Notes: generated by a model not told the origin, from the sequence alone. A stretch of DNA of 64,000 nucleotides from Tetracentron sinense (GCA_015143295.1 CM026568.1:15754607-15818606); one strand, 5' to 3'. Positions 46,701 through 58,595 are shown, counted from the first letter of the stretch. Translations and numbers: made by a program.

Positions 46701-49700
46701 AGAAGGTTTCAATACAAGTTTGAGCTAATTCATGTTGTAACTTTGGGGGTTAGCTTGGCATCTTGATACAAAGTATTGTAAATTTTGATGTCTTGCACCT
46801 GGAATAGTAGTAGAAACGAATCTTGTGTTCAGGAATATGTGATGTCAAGATTATCATGTTATCAAGATGTTTTTTTTTATTATCAATAACTCATTTTATT
46901 AAGAAGAAAGAGGAAAAACACAAGAAAGAAACAAAAGGCCACCAAGTTTACAAGTAAACTCAGCCCCGGCCAAACAAACAAACTAATACCTCCCCCCAAG
47001 GACCAACAAAACTACAACAAAATATCCTAAATTTCCTCCCTGGTACAATGTAAAGTGTAAATCTACCCACTCCAAAACTACCAAACGGATACGGTCACAT
47101 ATCCGGGGCACTGAAGACGAAACATCTTCGAATGCTCTGTGATTTCTCTCTTTCTAGAGTAACCAAGAAATAACCCCAGGAAGGACTCCCCAAATCTCCG
47201 CCCAAACTCCCGTTCCTTTATCCCAATACCAACAATCAAGGAGATGACGAAAAGATGAAGGGAAAACTCATGTCACTCTCATACGGGATAAAAAGAAACT
47301 CCACACCTCTGACACTACTGGGCAATGCAAAAGAAGATGATCTGCTGTCTCTTCCGCTTGTAGGCACATGAAACATCTGTTAGCCAAACTCCATCCTCGA
47401 TGTTGCAAATGATCCCCTATTAGGATTTTGTCCAACGAAGCTGTCCAAAGAAAGAAGGAAACCTTAGAGGGTATTCCAGGGTTCCACACCACTCTATGAG
47501 GAAAAGAGCCTCGCGGAGAAGGACCATCGACTGAAACAACAGTCTAACGGAAAAACGCCCATGGTTACACCTAGACCACATCCTGAGATCCCTTACCTCT
47601 GGGTACAACGTTGGCGAACTAATTCGCTCCAAAAGACGGGAGAAATCGCTGATTTCCCAATCATTAAGATCTCGATGCATCCTTGGGCACCAAATGACTC
47701 CCTCTATCCCTCTCAGAAGAGTCCTCCACAAGAACATCCTTATCAGTTGAGAGAACAAATAAGTTTCCAAAATCATCCTTGAGACTTGTAGAACCTAACC
47801 AAATATCCTTCCAAAACCTTATCTCTGATCTTCTTCCCGCCCGATATGTAAAGTAAGGCACAACCAAACCGGCGTGAGCCATGATCCCCTTCCAAAACCC
47901 CACACCATGGGTTCCCCTAACCTTCCGGGGGATCCAGCGAGAAGTCTCCCCATACTTGGCCACTATCACCACCCGCTATAGACTTTCCCTTTCCTCGCCA
48001 AATCTCCACACCCACTTCCCTATCAAGGCTTTATTCATTTGAATGAGCGGCTTGAGATTCAATCCCCCATCTTCCTTGAACCGACACAACTTGGACCAAG
48101 CTACTAAATGATACTTCCCTCTATCCTTTTCATCATTCCATAAAAACTCCCTCTGAATCCTCTCTATGGTATAAGCTACTGATCGAGGAATGGTGAGAGA
48201 CGATAAAAAGTAGGTTGGGAGGCTTTGCAACGTGCTCTGGATCAAAGTCAATTTCCCCCCTTTGGATAAGTAGGACGCTCTTCACCCTGACAACCTTCTT
48301 GCGATGCAGTCTAACACGGGATTCCAAACTGATTTCGCCTTATAGTTTGCTCTCAAAGGCATTCCAAGGTACACGGAAGGGAGAGACCCCACTCCACATC
48401 CTAGACAAATGGCAAGGTGTTCTAGGATAGGGACCTCCCTCACCTTCAGAATTTCAGATTTAGCTAGATTAACTCGAAGGCCTGACACCGCTTCAAAACA
48501 TCCTAGAAGACATATGATATGAACAAGATCCCTTCTCGAAGCCCGACAAAAAATGAGAGTATCATCCTGCAAATTGGAGATGGGAAATCCTCAACCCAAT
48601 CTGTCTAACTTGAAAGCCTTCAAAAAATGTCATCTCTGCTCTTGACAACATTCTACTCAAAGCTTCCGAAGCAATGACAAAAAGAAAAGGGGATAGGGGA
48701 TCCCCTTGTCTCAATCCCCGAGAGCTGGGGAAATCCCCAAGTATCAAGATGTTGATATACTTGATACATGGAAATTTATAGGGTTAGAATCGTCTCACTG
48801 CCCACCTTAACTGGCTGTTCCAGTCGTACGGATGGAGCTATGCCTTCGCCAAAGAGATCATCAGAGAAGGAGAGGAAGAGGGGATTGTGAGATGGGAGAG
48901 AGAAAAGAACGTCTAGGGAAGAGAGTATGATATCCCGTTTCTTCAAAGTTTCTCTAAAAATAAAATGGTCCCCCCTTTAAAATGAAGAATAAAATCCTTT
49001 ATTATAGGCTTTTCAAAGCCAAGCACATATGCACCTGTGCACATTACCAGATGTATTATATTAGTGCAGTTCATGCTAAAAAATGCCTTAATCACTAGGG
49101 ATCCTCCCCTCGTACTATTGATCCTCTATGTGATCTGACTAGGGCGACATCTGCCCAAGTCAGCGAACCTTTTCTGTACCCACCAAATCATGCTCAAAAT
49201 CATGCTCCTTAATCAAACCCCAATGGCACCCACGCCAAAATCAAAGACGCCTGAGCTATGAAGTTACAGGTGATAGTGCTAGCACTAATCAAATTGACGG
49301 CGCGGGCTCTAGAGATTTGACTGCACCGATAGACAACAATGGTCTGAAACAAAGTTACCAAGTTCACTGTCGATTATAGCAAACTGCGAATTGGAGCGAA
49401 CCTGAACCAATTCTTGATTTGGTTCAGCTTGCTTCGTGAAATTGACATAACCGCATGATTGTTCCAATTTTTATTCGAGTTTGTTGATATTTTTCTTTGG
49501 GTTCGACGAATTTATACTTAGGGTTTGATGAATTTTTCTTTTGGGTATGTGAACTGCTCATAAAAATACATTTTTAATGGGTTTTCAAAATAATTATTTA
49601 TAATATATTTATGGGGAGTGATACTTTACGCGTTCTTGTTACGCTTGCGGAACGCGAACGCTTAACACGAACGCTTCTCCAAGCCCCCGTGTCTTTTTTT

Positions 49701-52700
49701 TCTCATGTGGTTAAGCTTAATTTGAGGTTAATTTTTTTTTTCTAAAAATCAAGGTTAGAAGGATGAACTCTAGGGGTGAGTGAATCTTAACCTTAATGAG
49801 TGTTAACTAACCTGAAGTTAATACTTTTTTATTTTAAAAACCAAGGTTAGATGGATGAACCATAGGGGTGAGTGAATCTTAACCACAGTTAATGAGTATA
49901 AACTACTAGAAGGCTAATACTTTTTTATTTTATTTTTATTATAAAAACTAAGGTTAGATGGATGAACCCTAGGGGTGAGTAAATCTTAACCATAGTTAAT
50001 GAGTGTTAACTAACCTGAGGTTAATACTTTTTTTATTTTTATCCTAAAAACCAAATTAAGATGGATGAACCCTAGGGGTGAGTAAATCTTAACCACAGTT
50101 AATGAGTGTTAACTACTTGAGGCTAATACTTTTTTTATTCTAAAAACCAAAGTTAATTAGATGAACCCTACGAGTGAGTCAATCTTAACCATAGTTAATA
50201 AGCTATTTAAAGCGCCATGTGGCAAGCCTGGGAAGGCATCTGCCTTCCACATAGTGGAATGCGGAAGCGGAAAGAATCATTTCCCTATATTTATTTACAT
50301 ACATAAATATATATATATATATATGTTTTCTATTCCTAAATAAGCGAATCAAACTAAAGAACTCCCCTAGCGAACCAGATTCATTCTTAAGTGGTGAACT
50401 GCGAACCACAAACCTGAATTCGAACCGAGTGAACCGACGAACTAAGTAACATTGGCCTAAAATATTATCAAATAATATTAACATAACATTGGATAGCTAA
50501 TAAAGCAAAATGGATGCAACATGGTGCCTAATTGGCATTGAAACGAGGCTTATATAATAATTAGATGGTGCATACGTGATAGTATCTAAAACCCTCTATC
50601 AACACAAGATATAGTCACTAGGTTGCAGTTTCTAGTTGAAGAGAATGACTGTGTTTTCTCCCCTAATAACAGACATAATGATGCTGTTCCAGTGCTTGTC
50701 TAACTATTTATTAGGTTTTTGTTTATTGCAATGCCTCTCTTGCAACTTTGAAATGAATAAAGATTTGATGGCTCTATAGTCTATGGAGGCTTTATAACTT
50801 TGTGGCAAGGATTTCCTTAGAGAACGACATATTTCACATCTCTATGGTATATCACAGTATTTGCTTTATAACTCAGGGTTCTTAAACTTAATAGTGTTGT
50901 GAGCATGAATTTAAATATTTACAAAAAAAGGCAATATATTGGCTGATATATTCCAATATCACAGGCTAGAGATAATGAGATATATCTGTCCGCCATTTTT
51001 TAATACAAAATATCACCAATATGTCGTGCAAATATTGCATTATATCAGTGAGAAATTGAGTTATTAGTAGAAGATGTACAATATGTTTTTTTTTTTTTTT
51101 GTGGTCAATATTAGGAAATATTGACCAACATATGAGATATTGTAGATATTTTCTTTGCCATTTTTCATCAACTATTTACCAAATGTACTTGGATTTGGTT
51201 ATTTAACCACAAATCAACCAAAATGTGGTGAAAAACATTGGGTAGAACATTTGGGGAACTCCCCTCCCCCCCCCCCCAAAAAAAAAAGAATGGGGAAACA
51301 AATTTTTTTTTTGATAAAAATTTTAAGTTTTTATGCTTAAAAGTTAGCCAATATATTTCAAATATTAGTATGTTATGTATTCTTGAATAATCTATTGATT
51401 GGCTATAGAAGTTTTAATTTTTAACCAAAAAGCTTATTGTTAATAAAAAACCATTTTAAAATTATTTTTCAAACATTTATTTTTAAACGTTTAGGCTTAA
51501 TAGTGAACCATTTGGATATGGCTACTACACAAAGGTACAACCTCACACAATTGGGTTTGTGACTACTAGCATGTCGGTATAACCTCACATGACAATTATA
51601 ACAGGGGTGGTAAACGAACCGAGTTGTTTGCAAATAGCTTGAGCCATGCTCGCTAAGAGTTCGTTTGAGCTTGTTTATCTAATAAACGAACCGAGCTTGA
51701 GCTTGATTGTTGAGCTAGTTTGGTTAACGAGCCGAGCTTGAACATGCATGTGCTCGACTCGTTAAATGCTCAGCTCGTTTAGTATTATATATGCTAGCGG
51801 GTGGCACGTGCAAAGAACGTGAGAGTGAGGGGAAGGAGGTAACCACAGTTAATAGGAGTTAAAAGGGACACGTGTTAACCTGTGGGTGTGATTGAATTGA
51901 ACTCTCCCCGAGTTCAATCACGATTGACTGTGATTCTATTCTTTAAATAGATAAATGAACAAGGGGTAGTTTGAAAATTAAAGTAAAACACAAAATCAAA
52001 GTTTGCTTTATATGAGGGTAGTTTAGGAATTTCGAAAAATCAGGCTACGCCTGCCTCTCGCATTATAATTGTAAAGATATATATATATATAATTATTAAA
52101 TTAAGTATCTACTAAATGTGTTTATGTATGTTAAGTATCTAATAAAATACACATGTTTTAAGTTTTCTTCTTGTCCGTTGATCTAAATTAAAGATTTGGA
52201 CATTTGATCTAAAAAGCATAAAAGGTAATTGAGTTGAGCTCGAGCTAATAGTTTTGTTCACTAGCTGAGCTTGAGCACCTATAACTTAATGAGCCGAGCC
52301 TGGACACCCTACCACTGGGCTCGGTTACACCCCAAGTGATAGTGATGACATTGTGCACAGTGCACATTGTCCACTGATGGGAGTATCAGTGCAACTTGAC
52401 AGTGATGAGTACGACCATTATGTTCGCGAGTATACATCATGGTATCATAATCTCATATGTTGGACACAATATCAGTCATGTAGAAAACCAATATTATTGT
52501 CTTGGTTGGAATGGAGACGACTTCGAGCTTCCGCATACGGCATAACTCCATTTGGATTTGATTGTAGCTCATGGTGTAAAGCGGAGTCTGTATGTAGTGC
52601 TCAATGCTAATTGAGTTTAGATTTCTATTTTATGATTGTGTTAAAAAAATCTATGAAGTTTACAATTTGTAATATTTGCCCTTGTCCAATTGCATCTCTT

Positions 52701-55700
52701 ATGTATATTGTTATTATTATTTTATTTTTTTATACATTTTTTCTCTATTCTCTGTGTGCATTAATGTCAATTTTAAGATTCCTTGAAGTTTCACTGAACT
52801 ATTTCAAGTTTTTTTTTTCATATTTCTTTTCCAATTTTCCCTCAAGCAGCATATCCGCCATTTTAGAAAATCTTGCAATATATATGCCATAATATATCCT
52901 ATTTTCAAGCTGCAATATATCCCGCAATATTGACATTTAAACAGGTATCCTGTAACACAGGTAAACCTCTTCTCTTGACGCAGTCCGTACTCTTTGCAGA
53001 AAGGGGTCCCTCTATCCTTCATTGAACCATTATCCCCGGTTCTTTTATTGAAAACCCCTATATTGGCTTATTCTTAGGAGGAAATAAGGAAATACAATCC
53101 CATGATTAGTTCCAATGGAATTTAGAGGTTCACCTTTATAGTTAGTTACTTAGTTGTTAATATGTTTCAGAGGAGGCTCCTCTTATGAGTTATGAGTTTG
53201 TTGGATGGTAGATGAAAGTTGTTGGAAGCACCATTAATTTGCAAGAAGGAATGCGAAATGGACTTAGTGAGAAAAAGTAGGGCAAATGCATTAAGCAAGT
53301 GAGATAGAGAACCAAATGGTTAGCGAGAGTAACACGTTTTTTTCTTCCATTAATAAAAAAAATATAACATATACATAATGTACAATATAGGCCATAGGGG
53401 AAAAGCAGCCCCCAAAAATAAAACATAAGTTATTGCATCTCTAAAGAGTCTCCATGAGGAGAGTAGCATACTTAAATAGAACAGTGATTAAATACAACAA
53501 AAGTTTAGTAGGATAGTAATCTGCAATAGGATGGTTCCGGTAGAGGTGTTAGTTGATCATGTTGTAATGTTATAGCTTAAAAAGTAGAGGGGTGTGAGGA
53601 GGTAAAACTTGATGAGATTAAATTGTCACATGATCTTAGAATGGTAGGCCCCACTAAGAGTTGGAGAATATTCAAATTAAAATTATAATTTTAACTCTTA
53701 AGAGAAAGTGCGCAGCTTCCACCAAATGGGACGCACAAAGAGACTATCAGAAATCAGACAGGAGAGTTATCCTAAAGTCTTAATAACTACCAAATTACCA
53801 ATAGTGGTTGTGAAAAGGAATACTTTGCTATTCTACATCTATAAAAAGGGTTGTCCACTGCATCACAAAGGGTGAAAACTAAAGTTCCAAAGGAGAAGTG
53901 AAGGGGAAGATTTAAAGCTTAGAAGACTGAAGCTTTAAATGATAAAGCTACACATAGAAGTCAAAGTTCACGACCTAGCTTTGAATCTCTACAACTTTGG
54001 CGACATTCCTAACTCTAATCTTAAAGTTTGATATGATATCACACAACACAAAGTAAGAGTCAAAAGTCAAAAGACACAAGGGAAAAAGCTTTCACAAGCA
54101 CATAGAGGATCTTAGATCTCTACCCCACACATAGAAACCCTAGAAATCTAAATTAAAGAATTTTTGTACAAGTCCTGCCTGTGAAGCCTAGCATCTCAAC
54201 CAATTTTTTTGACGTTTACTAAAGTCTATTAAAGATCTAAAAGTTTGACCTCAGAACACGCTACTCTAGCCCTTAGATCATATATTCAATAAGAAAAGAA
54301 TAAGTGGTTTCTCTTTGAGAAAAAATATCCCAAAGATTGTATCCACAAAAAAGTCAATAAAATTAACTTTTTACACTTTTCTTGTATTCGATATATCTAA
54401 CTTGATCGTTTAGTTTAATTTATGGTACGTCATACGTGGTGTCACAAATATCATTTATTGATATTTTGGTGTGAATCACAATCTTTGGTGTGAAAATTTG
54501 GGGTTTTTTTTTTTAATTGTAAAAAAAACATTAGTCCCTTCCAAAAAAAAAAAAAGATGAACAAAAAAAGTTCCTTCTTGAAAATGATTTCGGATCAAAC
54601 TTTGAGATCTTTGATAGGCTTTGACAAACGCTGAAAATTTTTGGCAGAGATGCTGGTAGGCAGGACTTGCACAAGAACTTTTCAACTTGGATCTCTAGGG
54701 ATTCTATGTGTATATTAGAGATCTTCAAAGCTTCTATTTGTTTGTGAAAGTCTCTCTCCCCCCCCACTCCCTCGCTCTTTGTTGTATGATTTGGGCTGGG
54801 GTTGTATTTGAGATCAAAGTCAAGAAAATCAACAAGTTGCTGGACAACATGGGCTTTAACCTTTAAAGCTTCGGTCACCGTGCTCCAAAACATCTTCTTT
54901 ACTCCTCTTCCCCCTTTTTTGTGATGGACAATGGCTGCACTTTTATAGATGTAAAGTAGGAGAGTCCACTTTTTCACAAGTCCCAGACTCACAACTACTG
55001 TAGAAAGTTATCAAGATTCAAGACGTTGGGATAATCTCCAATTGAATTTTTTTACATCTCTTTGTGAGTCTCAATTTGTGATAAATCTGTTTGTGGGGTT
55101 CATATGGTGAAAGCTACATGCCTCTTCTTAAGACTTAAAATTCTAGTTTAGTTAGAATAATTTCAACTCTAAGTGAGGCCTACTTCTAAGATCATGCCGT
55201 ATAGCAATTTTATTTCTCCGGAATTTACCTTCCTATAGGCATAGTAACAAAGTTCTCCGAATTTCTGAAAAATTCGTGAATTTTAGGTGTGGCGAATTAT
55301 TCACGAATTTTAGGTTTACCGAATATTTACGAATTTTGCAATTCTCAATTTATTCGTGAATTTCGCAATAATTCGTTTAGTTTTACAAAGTGAATTGCTT
55401 ATTTTGAATATTATCTAATTAAATTGTTGGATGTATTTTTATAATTATTATATTTTTTCCGAATATTTCCCGGATTTATCCGAACTTGACCCTTGCCGAA
55501 TTATTCCCGAACCCCGACTTTGTCACTATGCCTATTGCCTATAGGATGGTAGAGCATTTGTTACAAATGCAGAATGGAACTATATTGGTGAATGACCACG
55601 AATTGTTTCTTGTCCATTGCTAGTCACCCAACCCTATTGTCATTTGTCAGTACATTTTAAGACATTAGGTACCACTATATTTGTTTTTTTCCACGTCCAA

Positions 55701-58552
55701 TAACATGATTGGGCCTTTGCAAATGTTAGTGAATGGATGTAATCAAAGTTGTTTTAGGCAGGCTTAGGGTTTATTATTTTTATGATGTCTTTGTTGCACC
55801 TAAATTTTATTTGAGATTTGATCACGTATGACACAGATATCTCGCAAATGGACTCATCACATAACGACCTTGTTGTTCTTTGGGTTTGGGCTATGGTCTC
55901 TATGGGATGGTTTCACTGAAGAAGGGTAATGGCTTATCTTTCTCATCTTAGTTTTTTAGTCCTGTCTTTTGCACGAACACAGTATCTACTCATCTTCATG
56001 TTCAAATAAAATTTATCTCTATTTTCTGCATTCTGGTACTATAGTCTAATCAATTTCACCCGTCAGGGAGGCTGAAGAATTGGCTGAAGTTGAAGCAAAA
56101 TTGGTTGGTATTTTCCCCTTATGCCTCATCCTAAATTTACTTCAAAATCTTATTTAACTTTTCTTTTGTGGCATGATTAGGATGCTGATTGGAAGATCAA
56201 AACAGGAACATCCAAAGGGGGTAGCAAGGTGAGGTTTCTCTGGCCCTGCCTACATGTTTCTTTGACTGAGAAGACCATTATTCACCTTTTTTTTTCCTAT
56301 GAATATTTTGATTGTTCTTGCTGTTTTTCATGGTGGCATGCAGCTGATTGTATGAATCTGATGGTTCCTTTGTATTTTTATCATCTAATGAAGTTCTGAA
56401 CCATTGTTGCAATTCAAACTGGATAAATGATAATCTATTAGAAACACATCTCTATTCCTTAAAATTAAAATGCATTTCAGATGATGCATAATTCATACAT
56501 ATCAGTTGAGACAAGTCATTAATTTCCCTTATTATTATGATTTACAACCAATTGATGTATTATATAACATGTATCATTTTAGAGCATGTAAGTATATGAG
56601 CATATGAATTATACTAGTATAATATTAGATCATAATTCATATTGGATTCTATGCTCTATGAGTCTATTCTCGTGTACCATGTAATTTGCTAGACGTAGTG
56701 TACATACGCTATTTTGTTTTCATTTACATTTTCTTTTTTCTTTATTGTTTACCAAGTACCAACGAATACAGTATATTCTATATACTGGGTACATATAATA
56801 TATATATATATATATGTTATATTTTGTAGTTGTGGACTTGTAGTAACAAGCAATCAATCTTAAATATATGAATAGTAATAGGAAAATTTAATAAAAACAT
56901 GTCTTATTATTCGATTATTTGTTTGTACAAATATGATACTATATACCATTTCGTAGATGGATTAAAATGTTTAGTACAAGTGTACAACAGAGATGAGGGT
57001 AGTCTGTTGCAAATAATGAAATATACAGAATGAGTGGCCAGGTTCACAACCCTATATAGTAAAATCCTTGTGAATTTTATATTTATAAATATCTCGAAAA
57101 CTTGAAGCCATCAAGGATAGTGTGCAATTCTCTACAGTGGAGGAGATATAATTTTTGATCGCTGTCAATAAATTTTTATTGAGAAACGAAAAGAAAGGGA
57201 TACAAGAGAAGAAAGTATAAGAACAAAGAAAGTGAAAACTTATACCAGCAAATACATCATAAAGGTTGGTCCTTGAAACATCTTCGACAAGGAGGTCTGC
57301 CTATGTTAAGTATTTATATTACTGAGATCCTATAGTAGTTGGTCCTTAAAGAGTTCTCAAACTTGAATTGCATCTATCTAAATGTGTTGAGTATTTCAAT
57401 CCATAGTATCAAAATTTGCCGAATTTTTTTAAAATTCACGAATTATTCGCTAAATTTAAGTTTGCCAAATAATCCCAAATTATTCGCGAATAATTCATTT
57501 ACTTTGACAAGTAAACTGCTTATTTTTATATTATATGTAATCATATTGTTGGATATATTTTTATATTTCTTAATATATATATATATATATATTTACTATT
57601 TTTCCAAACTTGACCCTTGCCGAATTATTCCTGAATCCCGACTTTGTCTCTATGTTTCAAATAGCCATAACACTTTGAGCAATCTGCATGACCACTTCAA
57701 ACTTGTCAGACTAGGATTTATTTTACTGTTCTTGAGTGTTAAGTTAGAACAACTCCTTGGAGAGAATTATGAAGGTTTGCAGCACCTGAGATTTCTTGAC
57801 GTCTTTGTACATCTTGGAATTATGATTTCTAACTGGTTATGAGAAACTGCAGGAAATAGCCACATTTACCATTTCAGTTTAACATTCCTCTTACACGTAA
57901 GACAGCAAAAAACTTCATCTACTTTGTTCTTTTCAGATTCTCTGGATCACACAAATGACATTTTTTTTTTAGGGCTGAAGTGAATATCTGAAATCTTGCC
58001 TCTATCGTTGTCAAGTGGAAAGCACATGCTCATTTATAGTGGCTTAACCTATAACTATATTGTGATTCTGCACATCAGCTTATCTGATCCCCTGTTGTCC
58101 AATGGATAGTAAATACACATGCGTTTGAAGGACACGTTTTGCTTAGTATTTTGAGGAGATTCAACCATTTTAATCTTCCAGGCAGATGATGATCTGAAAA
58201 AGCAGAGGAGGCCATTTCTTACGCACTTCTTCTCTCCCATCCTTTTGAAGGTTATAATTCTATATATTATTTGGTTCAAAACTCAACAAAGCTTATATAG
58301 AGTTATTTTACCAATTTCATAATTCCTATTCTGCAGGCATTTTCCATTACCTTCTTTGGCGAATGGGGTGACAAGAGCCAGGTAAGCAGAAAGCTGCATC
58401 TACCTGCATATATTATGTGGATCACAATCACTCGTGCTTCATCAATATGTTAAATTGAGTATGAAAACTGAGTAAAATTGTCTTTTTCAGCTAGCTACAA
58501 TTGGTCTGGCCGCGGATGAGAACCCGTTAGGTGTGGTTCTTGGTGGAATCCT
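40769..58552 (+). CDS. GDT1-like (UPF0016) Mn/Ca cation transporter, exons 1-10
   Basis: A small membrane protein of the GDT1/TMEM165 family; plant members of this short type (PML4/PML5, GDT1-like 4/5) move Mn2+/Ca2+ in ER/Golgi membranes. GT-AG exons join in frame: 40769-40789, 40869-40937, 45999-46058, 46165-46212, 55837-55925, 56067-56103, 56181-56228, 58182-58250, 58337-58381, 58491-58552. They encode [20 protein letters not shown], then [10 protein letters not shown] (first family motif), a Lys/Asp-rich loop, and [17 protein letters not shown] (second motif), ending LGVVLGGI. That is 182 codons of about 230; the last ~45 residues lie past the window. The ATG is chosen because it opens the conserved N-terminus without a signal peptide. 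No stop or shift breaks the exons. Introns 2 (5061 bp), 4 (9624 bp) and the one after exon 10 hold many transposons. Confidence 0.93.
41355..42312 (-). mobile_element. Short Ty3-type LTR derivative in intron 2
   Basis: Direct LTRs 41355-41553 and 42102-42312 begin TGTTACGTAAC and end GTAACA. On the minus strand TTGGTATCAGAGC (42089-42101), the classic initiator-Met primer site, follows the 5' LTR. A purine tract AAGGAGGAGGGTA precedes the 3' LTR. Remnants of coding resemble the start of gag ([19 protein letters not shown]) and the end of pol ([19 protein letters not shown]). It is a broken, non-autonomous copy less than 1 kb long. LTR divergence is appreciable, so it is older than the 13-kb LARD. 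Confidence 0.85.
42922..43272. mobile_element. hAT-like MITE, TGTTACAAATCTC family, copy 2
   Basis: 351 bp, starting CATTGTTACAAATCTCC and ending GAGATTTGTAACACTA. The flanks GTTTGGAG (42914-42921) and CTTTGGAG (43273-43280) form an 8-bp duplication with one mismatch. In reverse orientation it aligns over its length with 939-1309. Confidence 0.82.
43281..45998. other. Rest of GDT1-like intron 2
   Basis: No second gene is supported. CCTAGGC-rich repeats like that at 39862 occur at about 43545-43670 and 44985-45165. A CT microsatellite lies at 45557-45580, followed by a C-run. Short frames around 44388-44597 match nothing known to me. Confidence 0.45.
46870..48741 (-). mobile_element. 5'-truncated L1-type LINE in intron 4
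   Basis: Minus-strand ORF2 pieces in order: reverse transcriptase ([20 protein letters not shown]; then [13 protein letters not shown]), thumb ([20 protein letters not shown]), [39 protein letters not shown] and the zf-RVT end [20 protein letters not shown]. The catalytic FADD box is split by a one-base insertion (an extra G near 48570), and several other shifts follow, so it is dead. A T-run at 46870-46878 is the poly(A) tail. It is flanked by TATCAAGATG at 46860-46869 and 48742-48751, a target duplication. Confidence 0.9.
48752..49349. other. Intron 4 stretch without recognised features
   Basis: I see no gene, repeat or splice site in this stretch. Confidence 0.4.
49613..50285. mobile_element. 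Mutator-like non-autonomous element with internal tandem array
   Basis: It starts GGGGAGTGATACTTTACGC and its reverse-complemented right end starts GGGAAATGATTCTTTCCGC. A perfect 9-bp duplication, TATATTTAT (49604-49612 and 50286-50294), fits Mutator superfamily transposition. Most of the interior is the tandem array at 49705-50210. No transposase is present. Confidence 0.82.
49705..50210. repeat. Five ~100-bp tandem repeats
   Basis: Units contain AAGGTTAGATGGATGAACC, CTAGGGGTGAGTGAATCTTA and ACCACAGTTAATGAGTGTTA, followed by a TAATACTTTTTTATT spacer of variable length. The unit resembles the terminal region of the MITE at 30678-30921. Confidence 0.85.
50455..51601. other. Intron 4 spacer
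   Basis: No gene is seen. There is a T-run near 51087-51100 and a C-run followed by an A-run at 51266-51288 (CCCCCCCC then AAAAAAAA), plus an area rich in ATATTG around 50930-51140. Confidence 0.45.
51602..52318. mobile_element. GAGCCGAGC-type MITE split by a Helitron
   Basis: The left end is CAGGGGTGGTAAACGAACC and the right end is GCCTGGACACCCTACC. The interior repeats GAGCTTGAGC and CGAACCGAG. This AGGGGTG...GAGCCGAGC text is common in plant non-autonomous hAT elements. The Helitron at 51794-52077 lies within. No clear target duplication was found. Confidence 0.6.
51794..52077 (-). mobile_element. 284-bp non-autonomous Helitron (reverse copy)
   Basis: It aligns in reverse with 29644-29928. 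On the minus strand it starts TCTTTACAATTATAATGCG after A and ends with a CACGT-type palindrome, then CCGCTAG. It is inserted in the GAGCCGAGC-type MITE. Confidence 0.85.
52319..53626. other. Intron 4 spacer
   Basis: I see no recognisable gene or repeat, only AT-rich text. An 85-residue frame at 52353-52610 resembles no family I know. Confidence 0.4.
53627..55197. repeat. Large inverted repeat of promoter-bearing, retroelement-like sequence
   Basis: The left arm, about 53627-54255 (forward), matches the right arm, about 54595-55197 (reverse), over some 600 bp at perhaps 65-75% identity. Both arms, read inward, run: CATGATCTTAGAA, a CACAAAGAGA motif, a TATA box (CTACATCTATAAAA), CATCACAAA, GAAGCTTTAAA, AGTCCTGCCT, TCAAAGATCT-like text. 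The order of TATA box, leader and downstream A-rich stretch suggests two copies of an LTR or of a pararetrovirus intergenic region facing each other. No coding part accompanies them. The family is undecided; it is a fossil. Confidence 0.6.
55239..55530. mobile_element. hAT-like MITE, CATAGTnACAAAG family, copy 1
   Basis: 292 bp, left end CATAGTAACAAAGTTC, right end GACTTTGTCACTATG. The flanks CCTATAGG and CCTATTGC look like a worn 8-bp duplication. The interior is full of AATTCGTGAATTT-type palindromes. Confidence 0.75.
56229..58181. other. GDT1-like intron 7
   Basis: 1953 bp. Apart from the MITE at 57402-57654 it holds AT-rich text and TA runs near 56792-56816. A 167-residue open frame at 57339-57842 runs across the MITE and is not a gene. 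Confidence 0.5.
57402..57654. mobile_element. hAT-like MITE, CATAGTnACAAAG family, copy 2
   Basis: 253 bp in intron 7 of the GDT1-like gene, in the same orientation as copy 1. It shares CTTGACCCTTGCCGAATTAT and CCCGACTTTGTC. The flanks TTTCAATC and TTTCAAAT are an 8-bp duplication with two changes. Confidence 0.78.
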
Positions 58553-58586
58553 GTATGTTCTTCCATTTTCTCTTTAATAATTCACA

Positions 58587-58595
58587 CACAGATAG

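Larger units (their letters stand above)
49350..50454. mobile_element. hAT-like MITE, GTTACCnAGTTC family, copy 2, with nested element
   Basis: Left end CAAAGTTACCAAGTTCACTG, right end GAACTAAGTAACATTG, matching the ends and much of the interior of 1568-1974 (for example GAACTGCTCATAAAAA, CCCCTAGCGAAC). The flanks GTCTGAAA and GCCTAAAA are a decayed 8-bp duplication. A Mutator-like element (49613-50285) interrupts it. Confidence 0.78.

Noticed and set aside
54531-54992. 153-residue minus-strand open frame
   Set aside because: It covers the leader-like part of one arm of the inverted repeat; the other arm lacks an equivalent frame, so it is probably chance.
57339-57842. 167-residue plus-strand open frame
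   Set aside because: It spans a MITE and intron sequence of the GDT1-like gene, is Leu/Ile/Phe-rich as expected from AT-rich DNA, and matches no family.
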